From Paenibacillus sp. DMB5 (GTDB taxonomy: Bacteria > Bacillota > Bacilli > Paenibacillales > Paenibacillaceae), in the NCBI RefSeq assembly GCF_001517085.1, contig NZ_LRAC01000024.1, positions 1 through 64,000 on the forward strand: a stretch of DNA of 64,000 bases, written 5' to 3'. Below, in pieces: positions 46,422 to 54,160 of this stretch; position 1 is the first letter of the stretch; each line of letters begins with the position of its first letter. The position numbers and the translations under genes were made by a program. Under the pieces are notes generated by a model. The model was not told the origin of the DNA and searched no databases. It worked only from the letters and a program-made list of their open reading frames with translations.

Positions 46422-47438
46422 TTGAAAAAAGTTCCCGCTAGAGCCTTATCGCTTCTGGTAGTTGTAGCAGTATTTCTATCCCTGTACTTCACGAGCTTAA
46501 CGCCTGCAAACGCTGCCGCACGAGGAGCATGGGCACCAAATACTGCATACGCAGTAAATGATACAGTAACTTATAGCGGAAGTACGTATACCTGTCTTCA
46601 GACCCATACTTCCCTCACAGGCTGGGAGCCGGCTAATACTCCTGCGTTATGGAAAAGCGGAGGAGGAACAACCACACCGACCCCGACTCCAACGCCATCT
46701 CCGGCAACAAACGGGGCCACCTTCTATGCAGATATCAATTACGGCGGAAAGGCCGTAACGGTTGGAACGGGCAACTATGTACTCTCTCAGCTGAACGCTG
46801 CAGGTATACCGAATGACTGGATGTCATCGCTCAAGGTGCCTAGCGGCTGGACGGTTGAAGTTTATGAAAACGATAACTTTGGAGGCACCAAATGGACTTA
46901 TACTGCCAGCTCCTCCTGGGTCGGCGACAATGTCAATGACAAGATGACTTCAGTTAAAATCTATATCGGCTCACCGCAGACTTCTGTAACCAAGCCTTCC
47001 GAGGTTCCAAGTCAAATCTGGACCTATGTAATGAATGTGGACAATAAATTTGGTAAAGGCGGAGACTTTGCCCTATTGCTAAGTGCGGTTATTAAGAAGG
47101 AAAGCAGCTTTGGGGCAGGTCTGCCGGGCAGCCCGTCGGCTGGCGACGGCTTGATGCAGGTCGAACCTAATACACGCAATGCCTATCTCTCGCAATTCAG
47201 CGCCAAATTTGGCCGCACCTATAATCACAGCAGTGAACAGGATCAGGTAGCCTTGGGCGGACTGATTTTGGATGAAAAGATCTCCAGGTTCGGAAGCATC
47301 TATAACGGATTGCTGCACTATAACGGAGGGGACAACTGGTATCCGGGAGCTACCGATTCCTATGGCCGGCCTATTCTGGCCGATCAATATGCAAATGCCG
47401 TTTACGCTACCTATCAGGGGTACGGCGGTAAGAATTAA
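46422..47438 (+). CDS. secreted lytic transglycosylase-like protein with CBM5/12 and beta-gamma-crystallin domains
   Basis: 338 residues with four visible parts. A signal peptide ends near TPANA (about 31). A carbohydrate-binding module of CBM5/12 type (AWAPNTAYAVNDTVTYSGSTY, LQTHTSLTGWEPANTPALW) is followed by a TPTPTP linker. A beta-gamma-crystallin-like domain covers ~102-195 (ATFYADINYGGKAVTVGTG, VEVYENDNFGGTKWTY). An SLT-type muramidase domain covers ~210-338 (AVIKKESSFGAG with the catalytic Glu, GDGLMQVEPNTRNAY). Predicted to cleave peptidoglycan or a chitin-like polymer outside the cell. TTG start at 46422 has AAAGGAGG 8-9 nt upstream. Monocistronic. Confidence 0.88.
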   Translation: MKKVPARALSLLVVVAVFLSLYFTSLTPANAAARGAWAPNTAYAVNDTVTYSGSTYTCLQTHTSLTGWEPANTPALWKSGGGTTTPTPTPTPSPATNGATFYADINYGGKAVTVGTGNYVLSQLNAAGIPNDWMSSLKVPSGWTVEVYENDNFGGTKWTYTASSSWVGDNVNDKMTSVKIYIGSPQTSVTKPSEVPSQIWTYVMNVDNKFGKGGDFALLLSAVIKKESSFGAGLPGSPSAGDGLMQVEPNTRNAYLSQFSAKFGRTYNHSSEQDQVALGGLILDEKISRFGSIYNGLLHYNGGDNWYPGATDSYGRPILADQYANAVYATYQGYGGKN

Positions 47439-47450
47439 TAGAAAGGCACG

Positions 47451-47489
47451 AAGACGCTGGGGGAGCTCCTTTGGCGTCTTTATTTTTTA
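47451..47489 (+). terminator. Rho-independent terminator of the lytic transglycosylase gene
   Basis: AAGACGC (47451-47457) pairs with GCGTCTT (47474-47480) and is followed by TATTTTTT. Confidence 0.85.
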
Positions 47490-47516
47490 TAAGCTGCGGC
47501 GGGGGGCGTTGTGAGG
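47481..47516 (+). repeat. duplicated copy of the 3' end of the SF0329-like gene
   Basis: The segment reads AAGCTGCGGCGGGGGGCGTT and GTGAGG, differing at only a few positions from 37474-37508, the last codons and stop of the SF0329-like gene. Here it is non-coding, directly after a terminator T-run. A more diverged copy lies at 53891-53915. Confidence 0.6.
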
Positions 47517-47559
47517 TAAACTGAGTCTAGCAGATTTTAAGAAAATGAGGGCTTATGTG

Positions 47560-48522
47560 ATGCCGAAACAAGATAATATGCTGGCCATCCTATGGATGCT
47601 GAACTCCGGCGTGAAAATAACGGCGAAGCAGCTCGCCGAGAAGCTGGAAATCAACATACGGACCGTGTACCGGTATATTGATGCACTATGTGCCAGCGGA
47701 GTCCCGATCATCTCTGACGCGGGTCATAACGGCGGGTATAGCCTGCTGAGTAATGTGATCAGAGCACCGCTGCTATTTGATATGGAAGAGAAGAAGGCGC
47801 TGCTTCATGCGGCTCTTTTTGCCAAAGAAGCCGGCTCCCCCATGAGTGAGGCATTGGACAATGCAGCAGCAAAGCTAAGGATGTATTCAAATCAGGAGCA
47901 GGAGCAGGTGCTCAGCCGCCATCTGGCCGGCATTGAGGTTATTAACCATAGGGTGCCTGCTTCTGTCCAGCCGGTGCTCGCGGAATTGGAATGGGCGGTA
48001 GCCAATGAATGCTCCGTAGAAATCGATTACCGGACAAGCCGGGAAGAACAGCCCAAGAGCAGGGTAATTGACCCGTATGGAGTGGTCTACTGGAATAACA
48101 GATGGTACACAGTTGCCTTTTGCCACTTGAAAAAGGAGCTTCGCAGCTTCCGGGCAGACCGGATTCTGGCGATCAAACGTACGGCGGTGAACTTTAAGCG
48201 CTCAGAGGATTTTTCGGCCCGTGAAAGCTTCCTGCATAAGCTGCTGCCTGATCTGGCTGGTGCGAAAGGCTTGGTTGCCTTGAGGATCGAAGGCACGGCG
48301 GATGCGCTGGACGACCTGTGTATGCACTGGTTTCTGGGGCATCATCTGCAGGAGCGGACAGCGAATCAGGCCATCTTTACCCTTGAGGAGGAGTCCCTTC
48401 ACAGGTATGTCCCTTCTTTTCTGCTGCCGTATGGGAAGTCCGTTCAAGTAATGGAGCCGCAGAGCTTAAAGGACAGGCTTGTTGCTACCGCAGCGGAGCT
48501 AATGGAATATTATCAGCAGTAA
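47560..48522 (+). CDS. YafY-type HTH-WYL transcriptional regulator
   Basis: 320-residue regulator. The N-terminal DeoR/HTH_11 winged helix is MLAILWMLNSGVKITAKQLAEKLEINIRTVYRYIDAL, ending GVPIISDAGHNGGYSL. The WYL domain (~135-210) contains VEIDYRTSREEQPKSRVIDPYGVVYWNNRWYTVAFCH and SFRADRILAI, a likely ligand-sensing fold. A WCX-like C-terminus follows. GAGGG lies 8 nt before ATG 47560; GTG 47557 and ATG 47545 are alternatives. The downstream DJ-1/PfpI gene is separated by a terminator and is a likely target (inference). Confidence 0.9.
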   Translation: MPKQDNMLAILWMLNSGVKITAKQLAEKLEINIRTVYRYIDALCASGVPIISDAGHNGGYSLLSNVIRAPLLFDMEEKKALLHAALFAKEAGSPMSEALDNAAAKLRMYSNQEQEQVLSRHLAGIEVINHRVPASVQPVLAELEWAVANECSVEIDYRTSREEQPKSRVIDPYGVVYWNNRWYTVAFCHLKKELRSFRADRILAIKRTAVNFKRSEDFSARESFLHKLLPDLAGAKGLVALRIEGTADALDDLCMHWFLGHHLQERTANQAIFTLEEESLHRYVPSFLLPYGKSVQVMEPQSLKDRLVATAAELMEYYQQ

Positions 48523-48563
48523 CAGCTTCACTGACAGCGGATGTCAGTGGAGCTGTTTTATTA
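48521..48563 (+). terminator. Rho-independent terminator after the WYL regulator
   Basis: AACAGCTTCACTGACA (48521-48536), GCGGA loop, TGTCAGTGGAGCTGTT (48542-48557), then TTATT. It separates the regulator from the DJ-1/PfpI gene. Confidence 0.85.
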
Positions 48564-48593
48564 TGGAGGTAATCAGAGAAGGGGGAATTATTA

Positions 48594-49214
48594 ATGAATC
48601 AAACTGTATATTTGTATGTTTTTGACACTATGGCGGACTGGGAAATCGGGTACCTGACTGCCGAGCTGAACTCGGGAAGATACTATAAGAAGGGGCAGGC
48701 ATCCTCTAAATTAGTCACCGTAGGGCTAGACAAGAAGCCTGTAACTACAATGGGCGGATTAAAAATAATGCCTGACCTCAGCCTGCAGGAGTGCAGCTTT
48801 ATAAGCGGAGATCTTTTGATTCTGCCGGGTGGAGAGACGTGGACAGAAAGCATTCACGAGCCCGTCCTGCAAGCCGCCGAGAGATGTTTGAAGGAAGATG
48901 TTTGGGTTGCGGCGATTTGCGGAGCTACAATGGGGCTGGCCCGGACAGGCCTGCTGGATACCCGTGCTCATACCAGCAACGACCTGGAGTATCTCAAAAT
49001 GGTCTGCCCGGCATACACAGGCGAACAGCACTATAAACTGCAGCCTGCTGTAACAGACGGGAAGCTGATTACGGCCTCCGGGATAGCTCCGCTGGAGTTT
49101 ACCGTTCACGTCCTGAGAGCCCTGGATGTATGCTCGGCCCAAACTTTAGAAGCCTGGTATAACCTGTATAAGACTCAGGAGCCTAAGTATTTCTATGAGC
49201 TGATGATGAACTAA
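48594..49214 (+). CDS. DJ-1/PfpI-family protein (glutamine amidotransferase-like)
   Basis: 206-residue cytosolic protein of the DJ-1/ThiJ/PfpI superfamily. The core strand-turn is TVYLYVFDTMADWEIGYLTAEL, then LLILPGGETW, the nucleophile elbow VAAICGATMGLARTG (reactive Cys) and ITASGIAPLEFTVHVL. Members act as stress-related hydrolases, deglycases or chaperones; the specific activity cannot be told. RBS AGAAGGGGGA precedes ATG 48594 by 7-8 nt. Regulation by the adjacent WYL protein is plausible. Confidence 0.88.
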   Translation: MNQTVYLYVFDTMADWEIGYLTAELNSGRYYKKGQASSKLVTVGLDKKPVTTMGGLKIMPDLSLQECSFISGDLLILPGGETWTESIHEPVLQAAERCLKEDVWVAAICGATMGLARTGLLDTRAHTSNDLEYLKMVCPAYTGEQHYKLQPAVTDGKLITASGIAPLEFTVHVLRALDVCSAQTLEAWYNLYKTQEPKYFYELMMN

Positions 49215-49337
49215 TTTTCGGGCTATGCGGATTGACCAGGTAGTGGAGAACGGATGCTAAGCAGGTGAACTCTTTTATTTTTCTCCTTAAAATGGATTGT
49301 AATCTTTAGCCCGATGGGTTAATATGCTAATTATATA

Positions 49338-49350
49338 TATCTTAAAGATA
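49338..49350. promoter_or_regulatory. perfect inverted repeat TATCTTAAAGATA upstream of the PadR gene
   Basis: A 6-1-6 palindrome 20 bp before the PadR start, inside an AT-rich, promoter-like stretch. PadR regulators often autoregulate through short inverted repeats next to their promoter, so this is a candidate operator. It is not the classical ATGT-N8-ACAT PadR box. Confidence 0.4.
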
Positions 49351-49370
49351 CATCTATTTGAGGGGGACTT

Positions 49371-49928
49371 ATGAAAAGAATCAACACCACTCATTTTGCC
49401 ATACTCGGCCTGCTCCGCATTAAACCCATGAGCGCCTATGAGCTTGTTAAGTTTTCCAAGGAAAGCATTGGCCTGTTCTGGAACGAATCCTATGGTCACA
49501 TTCACAAAAGCATCAAGCAGCTGGAGCAAGAGGGCTCCGTGTCGGTTGTGGAGGAAGCAGAGACGGGAAGACGTAAAATCGTCTACGGGGTTACTGAGCA
49601 GGGTTGTGCCCAGCTGGATTCCTGGTTAGCGCTGCCGCCTGAGGAGTCTGTGATGAGGCATGAATTGCTGATGAAGCTGTTCGTCTCGGATGAACGCCAT
49701 ATTCCGCAGTTGGTTACTTTTATCGAGGAAGAATTAGCTGCGAGTGAGCAGTTAACAGCGGTGCTTGCAGCCATTAAAGCAAGTGTTCCAGGAGGGGGAA
49801 GCAAGCAGGCCCAGCTCTGGCTGTTGACGCTCGACTACGGCGAGCGATACCTGCGAATGACCATTGAATGGTGCCGGCATGCGCTGGATACGCTGAACCA
49901 TCCGGACGGAGGGCCCAAGAATGATTAA
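49371..49928 (+). CDS. PadR-family transcriptional regulator
   Basis: 185 residues, subfamily 2 PadR with a long C-terminal helical dimerisation domain. The winged helix is HFAILGLLRIKPMSAYELVKF, NESYGHIHKSIKQLEQEGSVSVVEE, and the wing GRRKIVYGVTEQG. The C-terminal helices (residues ~90-180) include LLMKLFVSDERHIPQLVTFIEEEL. GAGGGGGA lies 5-7 nt before ATG 49371. It overlaps the CPBP protease gene by 8 bp, so regulator and membrane protein are made together. Confidence 0.9.
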   Translation: MKRINTTHFAILGLLRIKPMSAYELVKFSKESIGLFWNESYGHIHKSIKQLEQEGSVSVVEEAETGRRKIVYGVTEQGCAQLDSWLALPPEESVMRHELLMKLFVSDERHIPQLVTFIEEELAASEQLTAVLAAIKASVPGGGSKQAQLWLLTLDYGERYLRMTIEWCRHALDTLNHPDGGPKND

Positions 49929-50640
49929 AAGACGAGACAGCCTGTTCCCCCTCCTGCTGATCACGATCGTGGTGATTGCCTGCGCTCCGCTCCTGCTGTG
50001 GATTAGAAGCCATCCGCCCCTCGCCTTAAAAGCATTCGGCAACACCGCATACAATCTGGAGATCAGCTATCAAATGACGGTATTGTTAGTGGCTGCTATC
50101 GTGATCGGCATTGTGTATGGATTAACGGGTAAGGCCGGGCTTGCGTATTTAAACCTCAAAAAGCGGGATGGAACCATCCGGCCTGAACCGTGGATCGGGA
50201 TTAAGCCAAAAGCTACAGAGACGTGGAGGAACCTGGGTGCTAACTTTGCGGTCGTGATTACGTTAGTGACGGCTGTCGTCATCTACTTCCAGGTGGTTCA
50301 CGGGGGAAGCATGAACCTGGAGTTATATCCCGGGGTTCTGCTAATTCTTGCTTTTGCGCTAATGAACGCTTTTTCAGAGGAAATCATCTTCCGGTTCTCC
50401 TTCGTTGCCGTTGTCAGCCGCTATGGATTCTCTCCGTATGTAGCACAAGGCTTGGGAGCAGTGGTCTTCGGTACCGTTCATTATTTCGGGAATCCGGGCG
50501 GAGTGCCAGGTATGCTGATGGCTGCTTTTATCGGCTGGTTCCTGGCCAAATCGATACTGGAGACGCGAGGGTTCTTCTGGGCGCTGGCGATTCATTTCCT
50601 GCAGGATGTGATTATTTTTAGTGCTTTGTTTATGAGATAG
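49921..50640 (+). CDS. CPBP-family intramembrane glutamic endopeptidase
   Basis: 239-residue membrane protein with about six to seven hydrophobic helices. The Abi/CAAX-protease (CPBP) motifs are present: FSEEIIFRFSFVA (EExxxR, catalytic Glu pair), FGTVHYFGNPGG (His) and LAIHFLQDVIIF (His/Asp). Members process prenylated or membrane peptides or give self-immunity to bacteriocins. Co-encoding with a PadR regulator suggests envelope-stress or antimicrobial response (inference). ATG 49921 lies in the end of the PadR gene. Confidence 0.9.
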   Translation: MIKRRDSLFPLLLITIVVIACAPLLLWIRSHPPLALKAFGNTAYNLEISYQMTVLLVAAIVIGIVYGLTGKAGLAYLNLKKRDGTIRPEPWIGIKPKATETWRNLGANFAVVITLVTAVVIYFQVVHGGSMNLELYPGVLLILAFALMNAFSEEIIFRFSFVAVVSRYGFSPYVAQGLGAVVFGTVHYFGNPGGVPGMLMAAFIGWFLAKSILETRGFFWALAIHFLQDVIIFSALFMR

Positions 50641-50651
50641 GCGGCTTAAGC

Positions 50652-50707
50652 AGGATCGGCGAAATGGAGCGGGGGAACCCGGGCCAGGAAGCTGGTCCTC
50701 TTTTTTT
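50652..50707 (+). terminator. terminator-like structured element, copy B
   Basis: AGGATCGGC...GGTCCT closes a stem containing a GGG-GGAA-CCC hairpin, followed by TTTTTTT, so it probably terminates the PadR-CPBP operon. Its sequence is clearly related to 36855-36907 (shared blocks AATGGAG, GGGGGA, GCCAG, AAGC, GTCCT), where no T-run follows. Confidence 0.6.
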
Positions 50708-50852
50708 ATATGAAAAATGTGCTTAATAGGAGTGGAGAAGCCGGGATATGCAATAATATTGACAATCTAGCAAACTGCAGAAATGGAATATTGACCCATG
50801 GAAAATAAAGGGTTAGTATTGGTATAAATGGTTTTGAAAGGAAGTGTATACG

Positions 50853-51704
50853 TTGCTTGAACTCGATGGTATAGCTGCCGATTCACTTGTAGACATGATA
50901 AAACTATCATTTTCATGTGAAAACTGGCCAGCCGTAATTGAGGTGTCAGATAAGCTATTCGAAGTAATTGCTATCACCTACGAGACCTCGCATAATATCA
51001 TCGGGATGTCCCCCAAGCCGTACCTGAACAGAAGCATTGCCTACTATTTCGGATATAGTCTGTTAATGAAGGGGGTGGGGCACCAGAAGACGGGACAATA
51101 CGCAGAAGCAAGAAGGTGCATTAATCAATACAAGGATCTGAGCTGGATTAAGCATCTGGATGAAGAGGGATATGCGGAAGCGGCTTTTTTCAAGGAAATG
51201 GCTGTGGCCAACGGTTATGTCATTGAATTGCTTGAGGGGAACAGCGGAGTTCTGCAGGAGTATGTCCGCTTTCTGCAAACGTTAACGAAGAAGGAAGTAT
51301 TGAACGGACTGTTAACCGTCCTGGAGTCTGCAATCAAATACAACTACTCTATCGATTGGGTGCTTGAGCTATTCGAGGATCAGATCGAGGAGATCAGCAG
51401 CAAAGAGAAGAGAGAAGATGTACGAAGCTATGTGGATTACAAGTACTTACTCGCTACCTATTTATATAGAAGAAATAATATGACCGATGCCTTAAATGGA
51501 ATACTAGATATTTTACAAATATGTAGTAAACTAGAAGATGAGGCGGGTTTTAGAAAATCTGTCGCCTTCTACGAGCTTATCCGAAACAGGGCTACAGATT
51601 CACAGCAAGAGATGTATCAAAGGATTATAAAAAATATCTTAGAGAGGGAGTTTTTTTATGACGAAGAAGATATCCTTGTTGCTGACGACGCTGTTGTTAC
51701 TTAG
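50853..51704 (+). CDS. Rap/RRNPP-like TPR protein without DNA-binding domain
   Basis: 283-residue helical protein. Helical pairs resemble tetratricopeptide repeats (RSIAYYFGYSLLMKGVGHQKTGQYAEARRCINQY, DYKYLLATYLYRRNNMTDALNGILDIL). There is no helix-turn-helix at the N-terminus, so it looks like Rap-type rather than PlcR/AimR-type receptors. A gene for a secreted 47-residue peptide overlaps its 3' end by 47 bp, the layout of rap-phr and related RRNPP cassettes. It is therefore probably a cytosolic receptor whose activity is changed by the re-imported peptide. TTG 50853 has AAAGGAAG 9 nt upstream; GTG 50844 is the alternative. Confidence 0.65.
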   Translation: MLELDGIAADSLVDMIKLSFSCENWPAVIEVSDKLFEVIAITYETSHNIIGMSPKPYLNRSIAYYFGYSLLMKGVGHQKTGQYAEARRCINQYKDLSWIKHLDEEGYAEAAFFKEMAVANGYVIELLEGNSGVLQEYVRFLQTLTKKEVLNGLLTVLESAIKYNYSIDWVLELFEDQIEEISSKEKREDVRSYVDYKYLLATYLYRRNNMTDALNGILDILQICSKLEDEAGFRKSVAFYELIRNRATDSQQEMYQRIIKNILEREFFYDEEDILVADDAVVT

Positions 51705-51801
51705 TGCAGTTGCTATTGGAGCTTCAGCTAGTGCTGACTCCGCTGCAAAGACAAGCCCTGCGGGCGGTATTACGCTATTTAATCATGGGACTGGGCACTA
51801 G
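51658..51801 (+). CDS. secreted Phr-like propeptide (candidate signalling peptide)
   Basis: 47 residues. Basic start MTKKI, hydrophobic core LLLTTLLLLSAVAIG, and a signal-peptidase-like ASASA site near residue 25. A short polar mature part ends GGITLFNHGTGH, which could be trimmed to a 5-10-residue pheromone. RBS GAGAGGGAG lies 8 nt upstream. The gene starts inside the TPR gene in another frame and is followed by a strong terminator. Size, export signal and position match Phr/AimP-like precursors, but the mature peptide is unknown. Confidence 0.7.
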   Translation: MTKKISLLLTTLLLLSAVAIGASASADSAAKTSPAGGITLFNHGTGH

Positions 51802-51814
51802 AGATAGATTGGTG

Positions 51815-51844
51815 AAAGACTCCGCGGATGCGGGGTCTTTTTTG
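51815..51844 (+). terminator. Rho-independent terminator of the TPR-peptide cassette
   Basis: AGACTCCGC, GGAT loop, GCGGGGTCT, then TTTTTT, 14 bp after the peptide stop. Confidence 0.92.
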
Positions 51845-51866
51845 GGTATGCAGTATCACAAGTAAT

Positions 51867-51895
51867 TAACGCAAGTAGGCGTTAGATTTTTTTAT
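51867..51895 (+). terminator. second terminator-like hairpin
   Basis: TAACGC (51867-51872), AAGTAG loop, GCGTTA (51879-51884), then a T-rich tail. It lies in the leader of the protease gene, so it may be a backup terminator or an attenuator. Confidence 0.55.
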
Positions 51896-51953
51896 TGCTT
51901 TTACATCAAGATAAGTCTTCTGGCCTCAAACCACTATAAGGAGGAATATCAAG

Positions 51954-53122
51954 ATGCTAAAAAAATTATCGAAAAAGCCTTTTGTCATAACGGGTTCATT
52001 ACTTTTGTTGATGAGTAGTGCAGGCACAACTTTCGCAGCTTACAGCCATACATTACACCCGACAGTTTGGTCTCCTGGAAGATCAAGTGTCATTTATACT
52101 GTTCAATCTACTTTTGATTCGACTACCAAGACACAAATACAATCAGCAATGAACGAATGGAATAGTGCGATACCCTTCAATTTCTTGTATAAGTCAGGTT
52201 CAGAAACCTCAGCAAGTAGCCCCACCGCTGATTATATTAATACTTTTATGGAGCCAATTCCTTTTTAGGGCGAAACTATGCCTATATTACTTCCTCAGGT
52301 GTAGTGGATGAATCAGATATATTCATTAATGCAAGTAATAATTGGGCTAATTCTGCAATTTCGGGTTACTATGATATCCAGAGTACCTTTACTCATGAAC
52401 TAGGACACACATTACGAGTAGACCATTCCCCAGTCTATGCTGATACTATGTATGAAGAGGGAATTATAGGTTCCATAGCCCAAAGAGATCTAACAGCCGC
52501 AGACAGAGAGGCAGCCCAATACTCTGTATCCAGATGGAGAAACGATTTGTTAAGGCAGGTAGACACTCAAGAATCTGAACATGACCCGAAATCCCAAAGA
52601 GTTGTTTTGTCTAGTGGCCAGCTTGTCCAATTTGATAACAACCAGCTTGTCAATGAGTCAGATGTGATTGTAAAAGGAACAGTTCTTTCTCAAAAAGTAC
52701 AAAAGGATTTTGAAGGATTCCCAGTTACCGATACAATAATTCAGGTTCAAACCACCTATAAGGGTGAACCTGGAGAGACCGTAAATGTAAGAGTTAACGG
52801 TGGAGAGATGGAGGATATAATCCTAATTCCCGAAGAGGAAGCAGCCCCATCATTTAACATTGGTGAAGAGGTCATCGTTTTCCTTAGTGCCAACAAAGGG
52901 TCAAGACCGGATAAAAACGACTTCGGATATTATGTTGTAGGACAGTCCCAAGGGAAGTTTAGTCTAGATCATTCTTCAAAATCCTTTCATAGAAATAGTA
53001 ACGAGAGCCAGGTCTTTAATTTCAATGATTTTCAAGAAGAAATTAATCGCATAGAAGAGTACAATAGAACCAATAATGTTCCAAGAATATTCCTTCCAGA
53101 AGGTGTCGAAAGCAATATTTAA
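51954..53122 (+). pseudogene. matrixin-like secreted zinc metalloprotease, frameshifted
   Basis: A signal peptide (MLKKLSKKPFVITGS to TTFAA) leads a metzincin domain of ~180 residues. HELGHTLRVDH is the HExxHxxGxxH-type zinc site (the Gly position is Arg-Val here) and TMYEEG is the Met-turn. The frame breaks near 52246: one extra T in the T-run would give continuous NTFYGANSFLGRNYAY, so a single-base deletion explains the split at 52268. The C-terminal ~150 residues are a separate domain (QLVNESDVIVKGTVLSQKVQ to DFGYYVVGQSQGKFSL) repeated in the next gene's lipoprotein. If intact, an exported protease of about 389 residues. RBS AAGGAGG. Confidence 0.8.
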
Positions 53123-53133
53123 ACTCAGACTTG

Positions 53134-53162
53134 AAAAGGCAGCCTCTCAAGGCTGCTTTTTA
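53134..53162 (+). terminator. Rho-independent terminator of the protease gene
   Basis: AAAAGGCAGCC, TCTCAA loop, GGCTGCTTTTT. Confidence 0.93.
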
Positions 53163-53232
53163 ATTTAAGTAACATTTTTACTGTGGGCAACGTTATTGTC
53201 TATAACAGAGACGAAGAAGGGGCTGATTAAAA

Positions 53233-53829
53233 GTGAAATCGCCTTATATTATTCTTGGCAGCTTGCTGTTCCTGTTTCTATCGGCATGTACAAATAGTAA
53301 TACTGAAGCAAGTTTGTCGAATGGAACCATGACTAATTTACCTACAACCGTTAAAACTGTTGTGTATTCTGAAGTTCAGTTTATTCACTTAGACAAGAAT
53401 CAGCTTGTTAATGAGGCAGATGCGATTGTAAAAGGTAGAGTTCTCTCCCAAGAAGTGCAGAAAAATTTTGAAGGGTTCCCGGTTACCGATACAACAATCC
53501 AAGTTCAAACTGTCTTTAAGGGAGAAGCTGGAGAAACCGTAGAAGTACGGGTAGATGGTGGAGAAACAGATGATATGATCCTTGTCCTCGATGAAGACTA
53601 CATCCCAAAATTTGAAATTGATGAAGAAGTTATTGTTTTTCTCAGCGCCGATAAAGGAGATAGGCCAGATAAGAACGATTTTGGCTATTACGTGGTAGGA
53701 CAGTCTCAGGGAAACTTCAGTTTGAAAAACAATTTACAAAATGAATCTATTGAGAATGATGCAAAAACATTGAAATTTGAATTGAACAATTTTCAAGAGG
53801 AAATTAATCAGGCTGCTTCTATAAATTAG
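53233..53829 (+). CDS. lipoprotein paralogous to the protease C-terminal domain
   Basis: 198 residues. The signal peptide has a lipobox (LFLSACTNS, Cys ~18), so it is membrane-anchored outside the cell. Residues ~55-175 repeat the protease's C-terminal domain almost position by position: QLVNEADAIVKGRVLSQEVQ, FEGFPVTDTTIQVQT, EEVIVFLSADKG and DKNDFGYYVVGQSQG. The domain probably forms a beta-rich fold of unknown function. GTG 53233 follows AAGGGG at 12 nt. A role as anchor, inhibitor or chaperone for the protease is an inference from proximity and homology. Confidence 0.78.
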   Translation: MKSPYIILGSLLFLFLSACTNSNTEASLSNGTMTNLPTTVKTVVYSEVQFIHLDKNQLVNEADAIVKGRVLSQEVQKNFEGFPVTDTTIQVQTVFKGEAGETVEVRVDGGETDDMILVLDEDYIPKFEIDEEVIVFLSADKGDRPDKNDFGYYVVGQSQGNFSLKNNLQNESIENDAKTLKFELNNFQEEINQAASIN

Positions 53830-53831
53830 GA

Positions 53832-53936
53832 ATGGATATTTTTAGTCAGATAAAAGATGTCGATGCATTCCGTGAGATATATTTTCAGTGTTTTTATGAG
53901 TTGCGGCGAGGAGACGATAAATGGTTCAAACCATAA
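53832..53936 (+). pseudogene. small frame with an FYELRR segment, probable gene remnant
   Basis: A 34-residue frame (MDIFSQIKDVDAFREIYFQ, then CFYELRRGDDKW) follows the lipoprotein stop by 2 bp. Its FYELRR part resembles the end of the SF0329-like protein at 37.5 kb at both DNA and protein level. It has only AGGA directly abutting the ATG, so translation is doubtful. It may be a gene-end fragment carried by recombination. Confidence 0.35.
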
Positions 53937-53954
53937 TTAGCTGTATCTTTTAAT

Positions 53955-53985
53955 AAGGGACTCTGTTTAACAAGAGTCCTTTTCT
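53955..53985 (+). terminator. Rho-independent terminator
   Basis: GGACTCT (53958-53964) pairs with AGAGTCC (53973-53979) and TTTTCT follows. The remaining bases to 54160 hold no recognisable gene. Confidence 0.88.
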
Positions 53986-54160
53986 ATTTAATTTTGTGTG
54001 ATTACCCTTTCTTACTTGAGAGCGTATTTTTTTGCGTTAAGGAAATGAGAAATAGATTTATCATGAAAGAGTGCTGAGGAGTAAACAGATTTTCAATTTA
54101 TATATCAGTCAGCGCATAATTCCCCAAAATAGATGCTTAAATAAATGTAACGTTAGTTGA

